Notes: a model not told the origin generated them from the letters alone. A stretch of DNA of 64,000 bases from Pseudomonas parakoreensis (GCF_021602155.1 NZ_BQHY01000010.1:242755-306754); one strand, 5' to 3'; counted from the first letter of the stretch, positions 7,822 to 22,535 are shown. Made by a program: numbers and translations.

Positions 7822-8823
7822 ATGGGTTTACTCGTCGATGGCCACTGGCAGGACAAGTGGTATGAAAGCAGCAAGGACGGCGCGTTCCAGCGCGAACAGG
7901 CGCAACGTCGCCACTGGGTCACCGCTGACGGCCAACCAGGGCCAAGCGGTGAAGGCGGTTTCGCCGCCGAAGCCGGGCGCTATCACCTCTATGTATCGCT
8001 CGCTTGCCCGTGGGCACACCGCACGTTGATCCTGCGCAAGCTCAAAGGTCTGGAAAGCCTGATCGACGTGTCCGTGGTCAGCTGGCTGATGCTGGAAAAC
8101 GGCTGGACCTTCGACAAGGCCTTGGGCTCGACCGGCGACAAGCTCGATCACTTTGACTTCATGCACCAGCGCTACACCGCCGACACCCCGGACTACACCG
8201 GGCGCGTCACCGTGCCGGTGTTGTGGGACAAGAAACTCAAGCGCATTGTCAGCAACGAGTCGGCGGAAATCATCCGCATGTTCAACAGCGCCTTCGATGG
8301 CCTGACCGGTAACGTGCTGGACTTCTACCCGGCACCGTTACGTGGCGAGATCGATGCACTGAACGAGCGGATTTATCCGGCGGTGAACAACGGCGTGTAT
8401 CGCGCCGGGTTCGCCACCTCGCAACACGCCTACGAAGAGGCGTTCGATCAAGTGTTTGCCGAACTGGATCATCTGGAGCGAGTGCTGGGCGCCAATCGTT
8501 ACCTGACTGGCGAATACCTGACTGAAGCAGACGTGCGTCTTTTCACCACGATGATTCGCTTCGATGCGGTGTACCACGGGCACTTCAAGTGCAATCTGCG
8601 GCGAATTGCCGATTATCCGAACCTGTCGAACTGGCTGCGTGAGCTGTACCAGTGGCCGGGGATTGGCGAGACCGTGGATTTTCAGCACATCAAGAACCAC
8701 TACTACGGCAGCCACAAGACCATCAATCCCACGGGGATTGTGCCGAAGGGGCCAGAGCAGGATTTCAGTGTGGCGCATGACCGGGAGCGCCTGAATGCGA
8801 AAGGGGTTTGGTTGAAGGGCTAA
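7822..8823 (+). CDS. yqjG: Glutathionyl-hydroquinone reductase (YqjG/EcfH class)
   Basis: The 333-residue protein is a Xi-class glutathione transferase. The catalytic cysteine is C62 in the CPWAH motif that defines this class, followed by RTLILRKLKGLE. A C-terminal helical GST domain covers about residues 165-300 and ends with the family's HYYGSHKTINPTGIVPKGP tail. These cytoplasmic enzymes reduce glutathionyl-hydroquinones, releasing glutathione. ATG at 7822 has CAGGAG 10 nt upstream; an in-frame TTG at 7801 was rejected. It is monocistronic and convergent with cysG across a REP hairpin. Confidence 0.92.
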   Translation: MGLLVDGHWQDKWYESSKDGAFQREQAQRRHWVTADGQPGPSGEGGFAAEAGRYHLYVSLACPWAHRTLILRKLKGLESLIDVSVVSWLMLENGWTFDKALGSTGDKLDHFDFMHQRYTADTPDYTGRVTVPVLWDKKLKRIVSNESAEIIRMFNSAFDGLTGNVLDFYPAPLRGEIDALNERIYPAVNNGVYRAGFATSQHAYEEAFDQVFAELDHLERVLGANRYLTGEYLTEADVRLFTTMIRFDAVYHGHFKCNLRRIADYPNLSNWLRELYQWPGIGETVDFQHIKNHYYGSHKTINPTGIVPKGPEQDFSVAHDRERLNAKGVWLKG

Positions 8824-8833
8824 CAGCAAAAGC

Positions 8834-8909
8834 AAAAGATCGCAGCCTGCGGCAGCTCCTACAGGGAACGCATTCTCATGTAGGAGCTGCCGCAGGCTGC
8901 GATCTTTTT
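8834..8909. repeat. REP pair (gcgatc / tgtaggagctgccg type)
   Basis: An almost perfect inverted repeat has arms AAAAGATCGCAGCCTGCGGC... and its inverse ending GCGATCTTTTT. It lies exactly between the convergent yqjG and cysG genes. With T- or A-runs at the ends of both arms it could also act as a bidirectional terminator. Confidence 0.85.
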
Positions 8910-8917
8910 GCTTTGAC

Positions 8918-10312
8918 TCAAACTTGCGCCTGAGCCCCTTCGAACCACGCCAGCTTCTCGCGCAGCTGCACCACTTCACCGACGATCACCAGCGTCGGCG
9001 CATGCACTTCATGCTCCGCCACCAGGCGTGGCAGGTCCGCCAGCGTCCCGGTAAAGACCCGCTGATTGACCGTCGTGCCCTGCTGGATCAACGCTGCCGG
9101 GGTGTCCGCGCGGCGACCGTGCTTGATCAACTGCTCGCAGATCACCGGCAAGCCCACCAGGCCCATGTAGAACACCAGCGTCTGCGCCGGGGCGACGAGG
9201 TCGGCCCATGGCAGGTCGGTGGAGCCGTCTTTCAGGTGACCGGTGACGAAGCGCACCGATTGCGCGTAATCGCGATGGGTCAACGGAATCCCGGCATACG
9301 CCGCGCAACCGCTGGCCGCCGTGATCCCCGGCACCACCTGGAACGGAATGCCATGGGCCGCCAGCTCTTCGATCTCTTCACCGCCGCGACCGAAGATGAA
9401 CGGGTCACCGCCCTTCAAGCGCACCACCCGTTTACCGGCCTTGGCCAGGTCCACCAGTTGCTGGTTGATCTGGTCCTGCGGAACCGCATGGTCGGAGCGA
9501 CGCTTGCCGACGTAGACACGCTCGGCATCGCGACGGCACAGCTCAAGAATCGCCGGCGCGACCAAGCGGTCGTACAGCACCACGTCGGCTTGCTGCATCA
9601 AGCGCAAGGCACGGAAGGTCAGCAGGTCCGGATCGCCCGGTCCGGCGCCCACCAGATACACCTCACCGGTGGTGATGTCCGCCTCGCCATCAATCTTGGC
9701 CTGCAACAGACGCTCGGCCTCGGCGCCCTGCCCGGCCAGTTGCCGGTCGGCAATCGGGCCCTGGAACACGTCTTCCCAGAACCCGCGACGCTGCTGCACA
9801 TCCGGCAACAGGTTTTTCACCTGATTGCGGAAACGTGCGGCAAGGCCGGCCAACTGGCCGTAAGTCGAAGGAATCCAGGTTTCGATCTTGGCGCGAATCA
9901 GCCGCGCCAGCACTGGCGCATCGCCGCCGCTGGACACCGCGATGATCAGCGGCGAGCGATCGACGATCGCCGGGAAGATCACGCTGCACAACTGCGGCGC
10001 GTCGACCACATTGACCGGCACGCAACGTCGATGGGCATCGCTGGAGACCTGGGCGTTGAGCGTTTCATCGTCGGTGGCGGCGATGATCAGGCCGCAACCG
10101 TCCAGATCCGCTTCCACATAACCACGCAACAGGCATTCACCACCGCTGGCAGTGACCAGTTCGCGCAGTTGCGCTTCGATTTCAGGTGCGACCACCCGCA
10201 GCAGCGCACCGGCATCGGCCAGCAGGCGGGATTTGCGCAAGGCAATTTCCCCCCCACCGACCACCAACACACGACTGCCGCGCAGGTTGTGAAACAGCGG
10301 CAGATATTTCAT
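8918..10312 (-). CDS. cysG: Siroheme synthase CysG (trifunctional)
   Basis: The 464-residue protein fuses two modules. The N-terminal precorrin-2 dehydrogenase/ferrochelatase has a Rossmann [10 protein letters not shown] motif at residues 20-29. The C-terminal uroporphyrinogen-III methyltransferase starts near residue 217 with [15 protein letters not shown] and contains [16 protein letters not shown]. Together they convert uroporphyrinogen III to siroheme, the cofactor of sulfite and nitrite reductases, in the cytoplasm. The ATG follows the serS stop directly (TAAATG). It is the last gene of the ftsK-lolA-rarA-crcB-serS-cysG series. Confidence 0.96.
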   Translation of the reverse strand: MKYLPLFHNLRGSRVLVVGGGEIALRKSRLLADAGALLRVVAPEIEAQLRELVTASGGECLLRGYVEADLDGCGLIIAATDDETLNAQVSSDAHRRCVPVNVVDAPQLCSVIFPAIVDRSPLIIAVSSGGDAPVLARLIRAKIETWIPSTYGQLAGLAARFRNQVKNLLPDVQQRRGFWEDVFQGPIADRQLAGQGAEAERLLQAKIDGEADITTGEVYLVGAGPGDPDLLTFRALRLMQQADVVLYDRLVAPAILELCRRDAERVYVGKRRSDHAVPQDQINQQLVDLAKAGKRVVRLKGGDPFIFGRGGEEIEELAAHGIPFQVVPGITAASGCAAYAGIPLTHRDYAQSVRFVTGHLKDGSTDLPWADLVAPAQTLVFYMGLVGLPVICEQLIKHGRRADTPAALIQQGTTVNQRVFTGTLADLPRLVAEHEVHAPTLVIVGEVVQLREKLAWFEGAQAQV

Positions 10313-11605
<1,293 letters not shown>

Positions 11606-11608
11606 TTA

Positions 11609-11983
11609 TCAAAGTTTGGTCAAGGACAGGCCGGCCCATGTCGCGAGCAGCCCGCCGAATACGCTGATCGCCGCATAGCCCAGGGCCAGCGGCACTTGCC
11701 CGCTTTCCAGCAGGCGCACCGTATCCAGTGAAAAGGATGAAAAAGTCGTCAGCCCCCCGAGGAAGCCGACCATCAACCCGGCGCGCACCTCGATCGGCAC
11801 CTCCGGGCGTATCAAAAACAGGCCGTACAACACGCCAATCAGCAGACAGCCCACGATATTAACGGCCAGCGTCGCGGTATAGAAGTGCCGCGGCCAATTG
11901 GCGTTGACCCAATTAGCGGTGGCGAAGCGCAACAGCGTGCCGGCGATTCCGCCGACGGAGACCGCAACAATCAATGGAAGCAC
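11609..11983 (-). CDS. crcB: Fluoride channel CrcB/Fluc
   Basis: The 124-residue, four-helix membrane protein has the Fluc signature [17 protein letters not shown] at about residues 75-91 and the GGIAGTLLR start of helix 1. Fluc channels are dual-topology dimers that export fluoride across the inner membrane. The start is a GTG at 11983, whose first base overlaps the rarA TAG stop; GGAG lies 6 nt upstream. No fluoride riboswitch is visible, since there is no leader between it and rarA. Confidence 0.93.
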   Translation of the reverse strand: MLPLIVAVSVGGIAGTLLRFATANWVNANWPRHFYTATLAVNIVGCLLIGVLYGLFLIRPEVPIEVRAGLMVGFLGGLTTFSSFSLDTVRLLESGQVPLALGYAAISVFGGLLATWAGLSLTKL

Positions 11984-13308
11984 TATTTTCTCCGCTGTCT
12001 TGGGCTTAAACGGTCGAGTTGGGCGAGGTGGTTGAGCTTCTCGCCGATCTTCAATTCCAGGCCACGGGGCACCGGTTGATAGAACGGGATCGGCTCAAGC
12101 TCTTCCGGGAAATAGTCTTCACCGGCAGCGTAGGCATCGGGCTCGTCGTGGGCGTAGCGGTATTCGTCGCCATAGCCCAATTGCTTCATCAGTTTGGTCG
12201 GCGCATTGCGCAAGTGCAGCGGCACTTCCAGCGAACCGTACTCGGCAGCCGCGCGCAGCGCGGTCTTGAAGCCCATGTACACCGCGTTGCTTTTCGGCGC
12301 ACAGGCGAGATAGGTGATGGCCTGGGCCACCGCCAGTTCGCCTTCCGGGCTACCAAGACGCTCCTGCACTTCCCACGCCGCCAGGCACAGGCTCAGCGCG
12401 CGCGGATCGGCATTGCCGATGTCTTCGCTGGCCATGCGCACCACGCGTCGCGCCAGGTACAACGGATCGCAACCGCCATCGATCATCCGCGCAAACCAGT
12501 ACAGCGCGCCATCGGGGTTGGAACCGCGTACCGATTTGTGCAGCGCGGAGATCTGGTCGTAGAACGCTTCGCCGCCCTTGTCGAAGCGTCGTCGGGTGTC
12601 GCCGAGCAGGCTTTGCAGCAACTCGGTGCCCATTTCGCTGTTGTCTTCGGCCAGGTCCGAAGCGTTCTCCAGCAGATTGAGCAGGCGCCGGCCATCGCCA
12701 TCGGCGGCCGACAGCAGCATCTGGAAGCCCTCATCGCTGAGGGTCAGGTTGCGCTTGCCCAGGCCACGCTCTTCGGTGAGTGCGCGGTGCACCAGTTTGC
12801 GCAGTGCTGTCTCGTCGAGGCTTTTCAGCACATAGACGCGAGCCCGCGACAACAGCGCGTTGTTCAATTCAAACGAAGGGTTTTCAGTGGTGGCGCCGAT
12901 GAAAATCAGCGTGCCGTCTTCAACGTAGGGCAGGAAGGCATCCTGCTGCGATTTGTTGAAGCGGTGCACTTCATCGACGAACAGAATCGTGCGCTTGCCG
13001 TACTGGCCGGCCTGCTGCTTGGCGATTTCCACCGCCTGACGGATTTCCTTGACCCCGGCGAGCACTGCCGAGACCGTTTCGAAATGTGCGTCCGAGACTT
13101 CCGCGAGCAAGCGCGCCAGGGTGGTCTTGCCCACACCCGGCGGCCCCCAGAAGATCATCGAATGCAGGGCACCCTGCTCCAGCGCCTCACGCAGAGGCTT
13201 GCCGCGAGCGAGCACGTGCTCCTGACCGACGTACTCATCCAGATTGGTCGCGCGCAAACGCGCGGCCAGCGGCTGGGCAATCGGTGCACTGCGAAACAGA
13301 TCCATCAC
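11983..13308 (-). CDS. rarA: Replication-associated recombination protein RarA (MgsA)
   Basis: The 441-residue AAA+ ATPase resembles clamp-loader and RuvB-like proteins. Walker A is [12 protein letters not shown] at about residues 55-66, and Walker B is [15 protein letters not shown] near residue 110. The sensor region [12 protein letters not shown] follows. The C-terminal tetramerisation part includes [21 protein letters not shown]. RarA acts at stalled replication forks on single-strand DNA gaps. It overlaps crcB by one base. A 198-bp gap containing a repeat separates it from lolA. Confidence 0.95.
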   Translation of the reverse strand: MMDLFRSAPIAQPLAARLRATNLDEYVGQEHVLARGKPLREALEQGALHSMIFWGPPGVGKTTLARLLAEVSDAHFETVSAVLAGVKEIRQAVEIAKQQAGQYGKRTILFVDEVHRFNKSQQDAFLPYVEDGTLIFIGATTENPSFELNNALLSRARVYVLKSLDETALRKLVHRALTEERGLGKRNLTLSDEGFQMLLSAADGDGRRLLNLLENASDLAEDNSEMGTELLQSLLGDTRRRFDKGGEAFYDQISALHKSVRGSNPDGALYWFARMIDGGCDPLYLARRVVRMASEDIGNADPRALSLCLAAWEVQERLGSPEGELAVAQAITYLACAPKSNAVYMGFKTALRAAAEYGSLEVPLHLRNAPTKLMKQLGYGDEYRYAHDEPDAYAAGEDYFPEELEPIPFYQPVPRGLELKIGEKLNHLAQLDRLSPRQRRK

Positions 13309-13373
13309 GTAGCGTTGAAACCTCTGATTGTCTGAAACCGGTTGGAATAACTGTGGACACCTGTTGGTGGCCC

Positions 13374-13467
13374 TGTGGTGAGGGGATTTATCCCCGATGG
13401 ACTACGCAGCAGTCACCTTTTTTGGGGCTGCTTTGCAGCCCATCGGGGATAAATCCCCTCGCCACAA
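13374..13467. repeat. Palindromic repeat of the ggggatttatcccc type, copy 1
   Basis: The arms TGTGGTGAGGGGATTTATCC and its inverse ending CCTCGCCACA enclose an inner GGGGCTGC/GCAGCCC hairpin. The same element recurs at 33139 and 55519. It sits in the rarA-lolA gap. Confidence 0.85.
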
Positions 13468-13506
13468 AAGCTCCAGGCCACAAGAACCCGACCCGGGATC
13501 CGGGGT

Positions 13507-14127
13507 TTATTCCTGGATAACGTCAGCACCCTTCGGGATGTCGAACTTGAACTTCGACGCCGGCACCGCTTCGTTGGCCTTGACCCCGGTGAACAGAATG
13601 TTGGTGCGCTGGCCGACGCTGTCGATCAGTTGCATGTCATTCACCAGGCCGTTGCGGAACGACAGACGCAGACTGTCGAACAGAGTGTCCTTGGTCTTTG
13701 GCTTGAGGGTGAAGTCGATCACGCCGCCCGCCTCTTTGGCACTGATCTCAAAGCTCTGGCTGATCTTCGACACGTCACCGGAGAGCAGCAGCGCCGGGGT
13801 CTGAGTCAGACGCTCGTCGAGCTTCTTGATGGTCGCCTGCTCCAGATCCGGGTCCCACAGGGTGACCTTCTTGCCGTCGGAAACCATGGTCTGCTCGTTT
13901 GGCGCTTCGGTGTGCCAGTAGAACAGGCCCGGACGCTGCAGGACCATATCACCGCGAGTTTCCTGCAACTGGGTGCCGCTGCCGTCGAGGGTCAGCTGGG
14001 AGAAGTTCGCGGTCAGGGTTTTCGATGTTTCCAGCAATTGAGTCAGACGCGCCACGTCCTTGTCATCGGCGTGGGCCGTGAGCGTGGTCAGCGCCAGTAC
14101 TGGCAACAGCATGCGGATAAGACGCAT
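13507..14127 (-). CDS. lolA: Outer-membrane lipoprotein carrier LolA
   Basis: The 206-residue periplasmic chaperone shuttles lipoproteins from LolCDE to LolB. The Sec signal peptide [20 protein letters not shown] is followed by DDKD. The mature part has the LolA pattern [24 protein letters not shown] and [16 protein letters not shown] chose ATG at 14127, with GAGGA 7 nt upstream, over an upstream in-frame start at 14193 that would bury the signal peptide. It follows ftsK by 66 bp. Confidence 0.95.
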   Translation of the reverse strand: MRLIRMLLPVLALTTLTAHADDKDVARLTQLLETSKTLTANFSQLTLDGSGTQLQETRGDMVLQRPGLFYWHTEAPNEQTMVSDGKKVTLWDPDLEQATIKKLDERLTQTPALLLSGDVSKISQSFEISAKEAGGVIDFTLKPKTKDTLFDSLRLSFRNGLVNDMQLIDSVGQRTNILFTGVKANEAVPASKFKFDIPKGADVIQE

Positions 14128-14193
14128 GGGAGTCCTCTTGAATACTCGTTGGGAGAGCGGCGGCACATCATTGTCCCACCTCTTGCTTGACAA

Positions 14194-16602
14194 TCAGTCG
14201 CGCACCGGGCCGGGGGCCAGAACTTCACGCGAACCGTTGGTGTTCATTGAGGTGACGACCCCGGCCATTTCCATGGCTTCGATCATGCGCGCGGCGCGGT
14301 TGTAACCGATCTTCAGCTTGCGCTGTACCGCAGAAATCGACGCCCGGCGGCTTTCCAGCACGAACTGCACGGCTTCGTCGTACAGCGCGTCGGTCTCGGC
14401 ATCATCACCGTCGCCACCACCGCTGCTGCCTTCAAAGCCGCTGCCCGCCTCTTCGACACCGTTGAGGATGTCATCGTTGTATTCCGGTGCGCCACGCAGT
14501 TTCCACGCTTCCACCACGCGGTGTACTTCATCGTCGGAAACGAACGCGCCGTGTACCCGGATCGGCAGGCTGGTGCCCGGCGGCATGTAGAGCATGTCAC
14601 CGTGCCCGAGCAGTTGCTCGGCGCCGCCCTGATCGATGATGGTCCGCGAGTCGATCTTGCTCGACACCTGGAACGCCATACGGGTCGGAATGTTGGCTTT
14701 GATCAGACCGGTGATCACGTCCACAGAAGGACGCTGGGTCGCGAGGATCAAGTGGATACCGGCGGCACGTGCCTTCTGCGCGATACGGGCGATCAGTTCT
14801 TCGACCTTCTTGCCGACGATCATCATCATGTCGGCGAATTCGTCGACCACCACAACGATGGTCGGCAGCTTCTGCAGCAATGGCGCTTCGTCGTGAATGC
14901 TTTCGCGCTTGTACAGCGGGTCGCTCAACGGCTCGCCGGCGTCCTGGGCTTCCTTGACCTTGGCATTGAAGCCCGAAAGGTTACGCACGCCCATCTTCGC
15001 CATCAGCTTGTATCGGCGCTCCATCTCGGCAACGCTCCAGCGCAGGGCGTTGGCGGCGTCCTTCATGTCGGTCACTACCGGGCACAGCAGGTGCGGAATG
15101 CCTTCGTAGATCGACAGCTCGAGCATTTTCGGGTCGATCATGATCAGTTTGGCGTCGTCCGGGCCGGACTTGAACAGGATCGACAGGATCATCGCGTTCA
15201 CGCCCACCGACTTACCGGAACCGGTGGTACCGGCCACCAGCAGGTGCGGCATCTTGGCCAGGTCGGTGATGACCGGTTTGCCGCCAATGTCGTGGCCCAG
15301 GGCCAGAGTGACCGGCGACTTGAAGTTGTCGTACTCGGGGGTCGACAGCACTTCGGAGAAACGCACGATCTGCCGGTCTTCGTTGGGAATTTCGATACCG
15401 ACCGTGGTCTTGCCCGGAATCACCTCGACCACGCGCACGCTGGTCACCGCCAGCGAACGTGCGAGGTCTTTGGCCAGGTTGGCGATGCGGCTGACCTTGA
15501 CGCCAGCGGCAGGCTGGATTTCGTAACGGGTAATCACCGGGCCCGGATGGATCGAATCCACGGTGACTTCGACGCCGAACTCCTTGAGCTTGATCTCCAG
15601 CAAGTGGCCGACGGCAGCCAGGGATTCCGGCGAATAATTGAGTTGTTTCTTTTCCGCCGGATCGAGAATCGAGATCGGCGGCAAAGTACCTTCCACGGCG
15701 CTGTCGACGAACAACGGCACCTGTTTCTCTTTCTGCACGCGCTTGCTTGGCTCCGGTGCTTTGACCGGCGCCGGGGCGATGACCGGCGGCACCTGCTTCT
15801 CGCGATCCGACATGTGCTTGCTCAAGGCCTGCTCGCGCTCGATCAGGCGCTCCTTGACCTTGGCCTGTTCACGTTTGTCGGTGACGGTCGGCGCCACGAC
15901 GTCGTGGACGCGGTCATCAACCTCACGCAACTGCGCGACCAGTTGCTTGCGCTCGGTACGGGCCGACCACCAGCGGTTGATCGCGCCCTGAAACAGTTCG
16001 AACAGGTCGAGGGTGATCTTGCCGGTGACGTCCATCACCTTGAACCACGACAGGTCGGTGAACACCGTCAGGCCAAACAGGAACAACGCGATGAACAGCA
16101 GCGTGCTGCCCTGGATATTCAGCGCGTTGCGCGCCAGATCACCGAGACTTTCGCCCAGCGCCCCGCCCGCACCCGCCGGCAGACCGGTGGCAGCATGAAA
16201 ATGGATATGCGCCAGCGCAGCGCCGGACAGTACCAGGAACACCAGACCGATCAGGCGCCAGGAGAACAGCCAGCCGCTCCACTGCCACGGCTCGTGACGC
16301 TGACGGAAGATCTGATAGGCCTTGACCGCGAGCAGCAGCGGGAAAATATATGCGAAATAACCCAGCACCATGAACAGGATATCGGCGCTGTAGGAACCGG
16401 CCGGGCCGCCGAAGTTCTGCACGTCGTCGATCTTGCTGTTGTGGCTCCAGCCCGGATCGTCCTTGCCGTAGGTCAGCAGGGCCATCATCAGGAACAGGCA
16501 CAAGGCACCGATGGCGATCAATGCACCTTCCTTGAGCCGGTAGTGCAATTGCTGGCGCCAGAGCGGAACGACTGTTTTTGGTGCTGCGGTGGATTTCTTC
16601 AA
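14194..16602 (-). CDS. ftsK: DNA translocase FtsK
   Basis: The 802-residue protein has an N-terminal membrane domain with four to five hydrophobic segments (to about residue 185). A charged linker covers about 190-310. The RecA-like motor has Walker A GTTGSGKS at about 458-465 and Walker [11 protein letters not shown] near 585. The C-terminal winged-helix gamma domain reads KOPS sites. It anchors at the septum and pumps DNA to XerCD at dif. No ATG fits the family start: a TTG at 16602 gives LKKSTAAPK, with AGGA about 13 nt upstream. An in-frame start at 16665 would add 21 basic residues and cannot be excluded. The linker is short compared with E. coli FtsK. Confidence 0.95.
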   Translation of the reverse strand: MKKSTAAPKTVVPLWRQQLHYRLKEGALIAIGALCLFLMMALLTYGKDDPGWSHNSKIDDVQNFGGPAGSYSADILFMVLGYFAYIFPLLLAVKAYQIFRQRHEPWQWSGWLFSWRLIGLVFLVLSGAALAHIHFHAATGLPAGAGGALGESLGDLARNALNIQGSTLLFIALFLFGLTVFTDLSWFKVMDVTGKITLDLFELFQGAINRWWSARTERKQLVAQLREVDDRVHDVVAPTVTDKREQAKVKERLIEREQALSKHMSDREKQVPPVIAPAPVKAPEPSKRVQKEKQVPLFVDSAVEGTLPPISILDPAEKKQLNYSPESLAAVGHLLEIKLKEFGVEVTVDSIHPGPVITRYEIQPAAGVKVSRIANLAKDLARSLAVTSVRVVEVIPGKTTVGIEIPNEDRQIVRFSEVLSTPEYDNFKSPVTLALGHDIGGKPVITDLAKMPHLLVAGTTGSGKSVGVNAMILSILFKSGPDDAKLIMIDPKMLELSIYEGIPHLLCPVVTDMKDAANALRWSVAEMERRYKLMAKMGVRNLSGFNAKVKEAQDAGEPLSDPLYKRESIHDEAPLLQKLPTIVVVVDEFADMMMIVGKKVEELIARIAQKARAAGIHLILATQRPSVDVITGLIKANIPTRMAFQVSSKIDSRTIIDQGGAEQLLGHGDMLYMPPGTSLPIRVHGAFVSDDEVHRVVEAWKLRGAPEYNDDILNGVEEAGSGFEGSSGGGDGDDAETDALYDEAVQFVLESRRASISAVQRKLKIGYNRAARMIEAMEMAGVVTSMNTNGSREVLAPGPVRD

Positions 16603-16827
16603 AACGCTTCTTTTCCTGCGCCCAAGGCGCGTCCATCTATTGAATGACGATAAAAAACTGCCCAATCCAGGCAGGTAAAAAAGTGAACCGGCGCATCTGA
16701 GACTACTTTTAACACTGTGCCGCAGCTTTTATAAATACAGCTATAAACACAGCGCTCTACAAATATTCTGTAACAGCCCGGCATTGTACGGGTTTGCGCG
16801 GCTGATGCCATGCTTCAAACCCCTTAG

Positions 16828-17445
<618 letters not shown>

Positions 17446-17507
17446 CGGCACACTTTATCGCGGGCCTCGGGCCCGCACCGCCCTCCCCTTCTGCAAGCCT
17501 GGACGCC

Positions 17508-18188
17508 ATGCTGACTTGGTTACAACGCAATTCCCTGACTTTCCCGCCCTTGGAAAAGGCCATGCGCGATCCCAATGGATTGCTGGCCGCCGGTGGCGAC
17601 CTGTCCGCCGACCGCCTGGTGCAGGCTTACCGACACGGCTGTTTTCCATGGTTTTCCGAGGGCCAGCCAATCCTCTGGTGGTCGCCGGATCCGCGCACCG
17701 TTCTGTTTCCCGACGAACTGCATGTCTCGCGCAGCCTCGGCAAGCTGCTGCGCAAGCAACGCTACCAGGTGACCTTTGATCGGGATTTCGCAGCCGTGAT
17801 TCGCGCCTGCGCCGCGCCCCGGGACTACGCCGACGGCACCTGGATCACCGAAGCCATGCAAGACGCCTACCTCGAACTGCACCGCCGCGGCTTCGCCCAC
17901 TCGGTCGAGGTCTGGGATGAGGGACAACTGGTCGGCGGCCTGTATGGCCTGGCGATGGGTCAGCTGTTTTTTGGTGAATCGATGTTCAGCCGCGCCGACA
18001 ACGCCTCCAAATATGGCTTTGCCACGCTGGTGCAGCATCTGAAAGAGGCGGGATTCGTTCTGATTGATTGCCAGATGCCGACCGATCATCTGCACAGCCT
18101 CGGCGCCCGGGCGATCCCCCGCCACGAATTCGCCAACTACCTGGCCCGCCACCTGGATCAATCCAGTCGCGCCACCTGGGTTTGCTGA
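17508..18188 (+). CDS. aat: Leucyl/phenylalanyl-tRNA-protein transferase
   Basis: The 226-residue enzyme adds Leu or Phe from aminoacyl-tRNA to proteins with N-terminal Lys or Arg, marking them for ClpS-ClpAP. The family signatures GCFPWFSEG and WWSPDPR are at about residues 44-64, and [19 protein letters not shown] near 144-162. It is the first intact gene after the trxB remnant and precedes ate by 57 bp. clpA and clpS, which act downstream in the same N-degron pathway, lie 2 kb away. Confidence 0.96.
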   Translation: MLTWLQRNSLTFPPLEKAMRDPNGLLAAGGDLSADRLVQAYRHGCFPWFSEGQPILWWSPDPRTVLFPDELHVSRSLGKLLRKQRYQVTFDRDFAAVIRACAAPRDYADGTWITEAMQDAYLELHRRGFAHSVEVWDEGQLVGGLYGLAMGQLFFGESMFSRADNASKYGFATLVQHLKEAGFVLIDCQMPTDHLHSLGARAIPRHEFANYLARHLDQSSRATWVC

Positions 18189-18245
18189 GCGACTTTTGCG
18201 CGCGTGGCTTACACTTAATTCACCAGCTTATCCCGAGGGTTGATC

Positions 18246-18953
18246 ATGACCGAGTTGGCGCGCTTGAAGTTCTATGCCACTCAGCCTCATTCCTGCAGTT
18301 ATCTGCCCGAGGAGCAGGCGACGACGCTATTTCTCGACCCGAGTCAGCCCATGGATGTGCACGTCTACGCAGACCTGTCGGAAATGGGCTTTCGCCGCAG
18401 CGGCGACCATCTGTATCGGCCCCATTGCCAGAATTGCAATGCGTGCGTGCCTGCACGCATCCCGGTGGCACAGTTCAACCCCAACCGCCAGCAGAAACGC
18501 ATTTTCAAGCGCAATGCCGATCTGCAGGTGCGCCCGGTGAAACCGCATTTCAGCGAAGAATATTTCGACCTGTACCAGCGCTATATCGAACAGCGACACG
18601 CCGACGGCGACATGTACCCGCCAAGCCGCGACCAGTTCTCGACCTTTCTGGTGCGCGACCTGCCTTTCTCGCGCTTCTATGAATTTCGACTCGACGGACG
18701 GTTACTCGCCGTTGCTGTGACCGATCTGCTGCCCAACGGCTTGTCGGCGGTCTACACCTTTTACGAACCTGACGAGGAGCGCCGCAGCCTGGGGCGCTTC
18801 GCGATCCTGTGGCAAATCGCCGAAAGCCAGCGCCTGGGGCTGGAAGCGGTGTATCTCGGATACTGGATCAAGAACTGCAAAAAGATGAACTACAAGACCC
18901 AATATCGCCCCATCGAATTGCTGATCAATCAGCGCTGGGTAATCCTGAACTAA
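18246..18953 (+). CDS. bpt: Aspartate/glutamate leucyltransferase (Bpt/Ate)
   Basis: The 235-residue enzyme transfers Leu from tRNA to proteins with N-terminal Asp or Glu. The cysteine-rich N-terminal part has HSCSYL (residues 13-18) and [15 protein letters not shown] near 61-75. The GNAT-like C-terminal half has [15 protein letters not shown] and [16 protein letters not shown] at 18246 was chosen; an in-frame TTG at 18240 would add two residues. With aat and clpS it completes the bacterial N-degron set. Confidence 0.95.
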   Translation: MTELARLKFYATQPHSCSYLPEEQATTLFLDPSQPMDVHVYADLSEMGFRRSGDHLYRPHCQNCNACVPARIPVAQFNPNRQQKRIFKRNADLQVRPVKPHFSEEYFDLYQRYIEQRHADGDMYPPSRDQFSTFLVRDLPFSRFYEFRLDGRLLAVAVTDLLPNGLSAVYTFYEPDEERRSLGRFAILWQIAESQRLGLEAVYLGYWIKNCKKMNYKTQYRPIELLINQRWVILN

Positions 18954-19065
18954 TCGCAAGCCCTAAACCCCTTGGCTTGAACCCCCTTTTTCGGGCACAA
19001 TGCACGCCGCTTTTGCCTGGCGCAGTTGCACCGGGCCATTCATTGGACACCGAGGGCTTTACTGC

Positions 19066-19284
19066 ATGTCGAAAGAAGACAGCTTCGAAATGGAAGGCAC
19101 TGTCGTCGACACCCTGCCCAACACCATGTTTCGTGTGGAGTTGGAAAATGGGCACGTCGTAACCGCGCATATCTCCGGCAAGATGCGCAAGAACTACATT
19201 CGTATTCTTACCGGTGACAAAGTGCGCGTCGAGCTGACGCCCTATGACTTGAGCAAAGGGCGCATCACTTACCGCGCTCGCTAA
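19066..19284 (+). CDS. infA: Translation initiation factor IF-1
   Basis: The 72-residue S1-like OB-fold protein, [20 protein letters not shown]..., has normal length and the conserved [19 protein letters not shown] stretch. It binds the 30S A site during initiation. The start was fixed by family comparison; upstream in-frame codons were ignored. A terminator follows 16 bp after the stop. Confidence 0.97.
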
Positions 19285-19299
19285 TCAAGTCAATACAAG

Positions 19300-19325
19300 A
19301 CGCCCGGTTTATGCCGGGCGTTTTT
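19300..19325 (+). terminator. Rho-independent terminator after infA
   Basis: CGCCCGG and CCGGGCG flank the loop TTTATG and are followed by TTTTTG. It closes the aat-bpt-infA transcript. Confidence 0.9.
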
Positions 19326-19380
19326 GTTTGTCTGCGGTTTGGGGGATTGGGAGTTAGGGTTGGGGGTTGGGCCGGGTTTT

Positions 19381-20170
<790 letters not shown>

Positions 20171-20185
20171 AAAAACATCAGACAA

Positions 20186-20210
20186 CAAAAAGGCGCCCGA
20201 AGGCGCCTTT
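20186..20210 (-). terminator. Rho-independent terminator after clpA
   Basis: AGGCGCC/GGCGCCT around the loop CGAA is flanked on the minus strand by a downstream T-run (AAAAA on the plus strand at 20187-20191). It lies 25 bp after the clpA stop. Confidence 0.85.
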
Positions 20211-20234
20211 CGCTTTACAACAGACCAACAACCG

Positions 20235-22505
20235 TCAGGCCATCTCAGCCGTGGTTTCGAAGTCAAACGTCAGCTCACCATCCTTGATGTCGATGTGCAC
20301 CACACCGCCATGCTCGGCCAGCTCGCCAAACAGAATCTCCTCCGCCAGCGGACGCTTGATCTTGTCCTGGATCAGACGCGCCATCGGACGTGCGCCCATC
20401 GCCGAGTCATAACCACCCGCCGCCAGCCAGCTACGCGCGGCATCAGTGACCTCAAGCAGCACACGCTTGTCTTCCAGTTGCGCCTGCAGTTCGGTAAGGA
20501 ACTTGTCCACCACACTTTTGATGACCTCATGACTGAGGCGACCAAACTGGATAATGGTGTCCAGACGGTTACGGAATTCCGGCGTGAAGCTCTTCTTGAT
20601 CACTTCCATCGCATCAGACGAATGATCCTGATGAGTGAAACCGATCGAAGCACGCGCTGCCGTCTCGGCACCGGCGTTGGTGGTCATGATCACGATCACA
20701 TTGCGGAAATCCGCCTTGCGGCCGTTGTTGTCGGTGAGCGTGCCGTGGTCCATCACCTGCAGCAGCAGGTTGAAGACTTCCGGATGCGCCTTCTCGATTT
20801 CATCGAGCAGCAACACGCAGTGCGGTTGCTTGGTGATCGCTTCGGTCAACAGACCGCCCTGATCAAAGCCGACATAGCCCGGAGGCGCACCGATCAGACG
20901 CGATACGGTGTGACGCTCCATGTACTCGGACATGTCGAAGCGCACCAGTTCGATGCCCAGCGCCTTGGCCAGTTGCCGCGCGGCCTCGGTTTTACCGACA
21001 CCGGTGGGCCCTGCGAACAGGAACGAACCGACAGGCTTGTCAGGCGACTTGAGCCCGGCACGAGACAGCTTGATCGCGGTCGACAGCGAATCGATCGCCG
21101 CGTCCTGACCAAATACCGTCAGCTTCAGGTCACGCTCCAGATTGCGCAGCAGTTCCTTGTCGGAGCTGGTGACATGTTTCGGCGGAATCCGCGCGATTTT
21201 CGCCACGATGTCTTCAACCTGTGGCACGTCAATGCGCTTCACGCGCTTGTCGGCCGGCTGCAGACGCTGGTAGGCACCCGCTTCGTCGATCACGTCGATG
21301 GCCTTGTCCGGCATGTGCCGGTCATTGATATAACGCGATGCCAGTTCAGCAGCCGCGCGCAACGACTCATCGCTGTATTCGATGTTGTGGTGCTGCTCGA
21401 AACGCCCCTTCAGGCCGCGCAGGATACCGATGGTGTCCTCCACCGACGGCTCGACGACATCGACTTTCTGGAAGCGTCGTGCCAACGCACGATCCTTCTC
21501 GAAGATGCCGCGAAATTCCTGGAACGTGGTCGAGCCGATGCAGCGGATGTCGCCAGACGACAGCAGCGGCTTGAGCAGGTTCGAGGCATCCATCACACCA
21601 CCGGACGCAGCACCCGCACCGATGATGGTGTGGATCTCGTCGATGAACAGGATCGCCTGCGGACGTTTTTTCAGTTCATTGAGCAGCGCCTTGAAGCGCT
21701 TCTCGAAATCACCGCGATACTTGGTGCCCGCGAGCAGAGCACCGAGGTCGAGCGAATAGACGACGCTGTTGGCCAGCAGATCCGGCACCTGGTTGTCGAC
21801 AATGCGCTTGGCCAGACCTTCGGCAATCGCGGTTTTACCCACGCCCGCCTCGCCCACCAGCAGCGGATTGTTCTTGCGTCGACGCGCAAGGATCTGCGCG
21901 ACACGCTCGACTTCCGTCTCACGACCGACCAGCGGATCGATCCGCCCCTGGCGCGCAAGTTCGTTGAGATTGCTGGCATAAGCGTCCAGCGGATTGCCTG
22001 AAGAAGAAGACTCACCGCCCTCGTCGTCCTGCATATCTTGTTCACCTTCAGAGTGATCGCCATGCCCCGGCACCTTGGAGATGCCATGGGCGATATAGTT
22101 GACGACATCAATGCGCGCAACGCTCTGCTGTTTCAGCAGGAACACGGCCTGACTCTCTTGCTCACTGAAGATTGCAACCAGCACGTTGGCGCCAGTCACT
22201 TCGCGTTTGCCCGAGCTCTGTACATGAAAAACAGCACGTTGCAGTACACGCTGGAAGCCCAGGGTTGGCTGGGTTTCGCGATCTTCGTCGTGGACGGGGA
22301 TCAATGGCGTGGTTGAGTCGATGAACTCCTGCAGGTCGTGCTTGAGTTTGTCGAGGTTTGCGCCGCAGGCACGCAATACGGTTGCGGCAGCCTCATTGTC
22401 CAATAGGGCCAGCAGCAGGTGTTCGACGGTCATGAATTCATGACGCTTCGAACGAGCCTCCTTGAAGGCAAGATTGAGGGTGACTTCGAGCTCGCGGTTT
22501 AACAT
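20235..22505 (-). CDS. clpA: ATP-dependent Clp protease ATP-binding subunit ClpA
   Basis: The 756-residue Hsp100 unfoldase feeds substrates to ClpP. An N-terminal ClpN domain covers about residues 1-145 and binds ClpS. AAA1 has Walker [16 protein letters not shown] near residue 215, and AAA2 has [15 protein letters not shown] near 500. The ClpP-binding IGF-type loop is probably IGFTH near residue 615. It follows clpS by 30 bp in one operon and acts with it and Aat/Bpt in N-degron proteolysis. Confidence 0.97.
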   Translation of the reverse strand: MLNRELEVTLNLAFKEARSKRHEFMTVEHLLLALLDNEAAATVLRACGANLDKLKHDLQEFIDSTTPLIPVHDEDRETQPTLGFQRVLQRAVFHVQSSGKREVTGANVLVAIFSEQESQAVFLLKQQSVARIDVVNYIAHGISKVPGHGDHSEGEQDMQDDEGGESSSSGNPLDAYASNLNELARQGRIDPLVGRETEVERVAQILARRRKNNPLLVGEAGVGKTAIAEGLAKRIVDNQVPDLLANSVVYSLDLGALLAGTKYRGDFEKRFKALLNELKKRPQAILFIDEIHTIIGAGAASGGVMDASNLLKPLLSSGDIRCIGSTTFQEFRGIFEKDRALARRFQKVDVVEPSVEDTIGILRGLKGRFEQHHNIEYSDESLRAAAELASRYINDRHMPDKAIDVIDEAGAYQRLQPADKRVKRIDVPQVEDIVAKIARIPPKHVTSSDKELLRNLERDLKLTVFGQDAAIDSLSTAIKLSRAGLKSPDKPVGSFLFAGPTGVGKTEAARQLAKALGIELVRFDMSEYMERHTVSRLIGAPPGYVGFDQGGLLTEAITKQPHCVLLLDEIEKAHPEVFNLLLQVMDHGTLTDNNGRKADFRNVIVIMTTNAGAETAARASIGFTHQDHSSDAMEVIKKSFTPEFRNRLDTIIQFGRLSHEVIKSVVDKFLTELQAQLEDKRVLLEVTDAARSWLAAGGYDSAMGARPMARLIQDKIKRPLAEEILFGELAEHGGVVHIDIKDGELTFDFETTAEMA

Positions 22506-22535
22506 AGCTTCACCTCATACCCAAGTGGTCGGCGA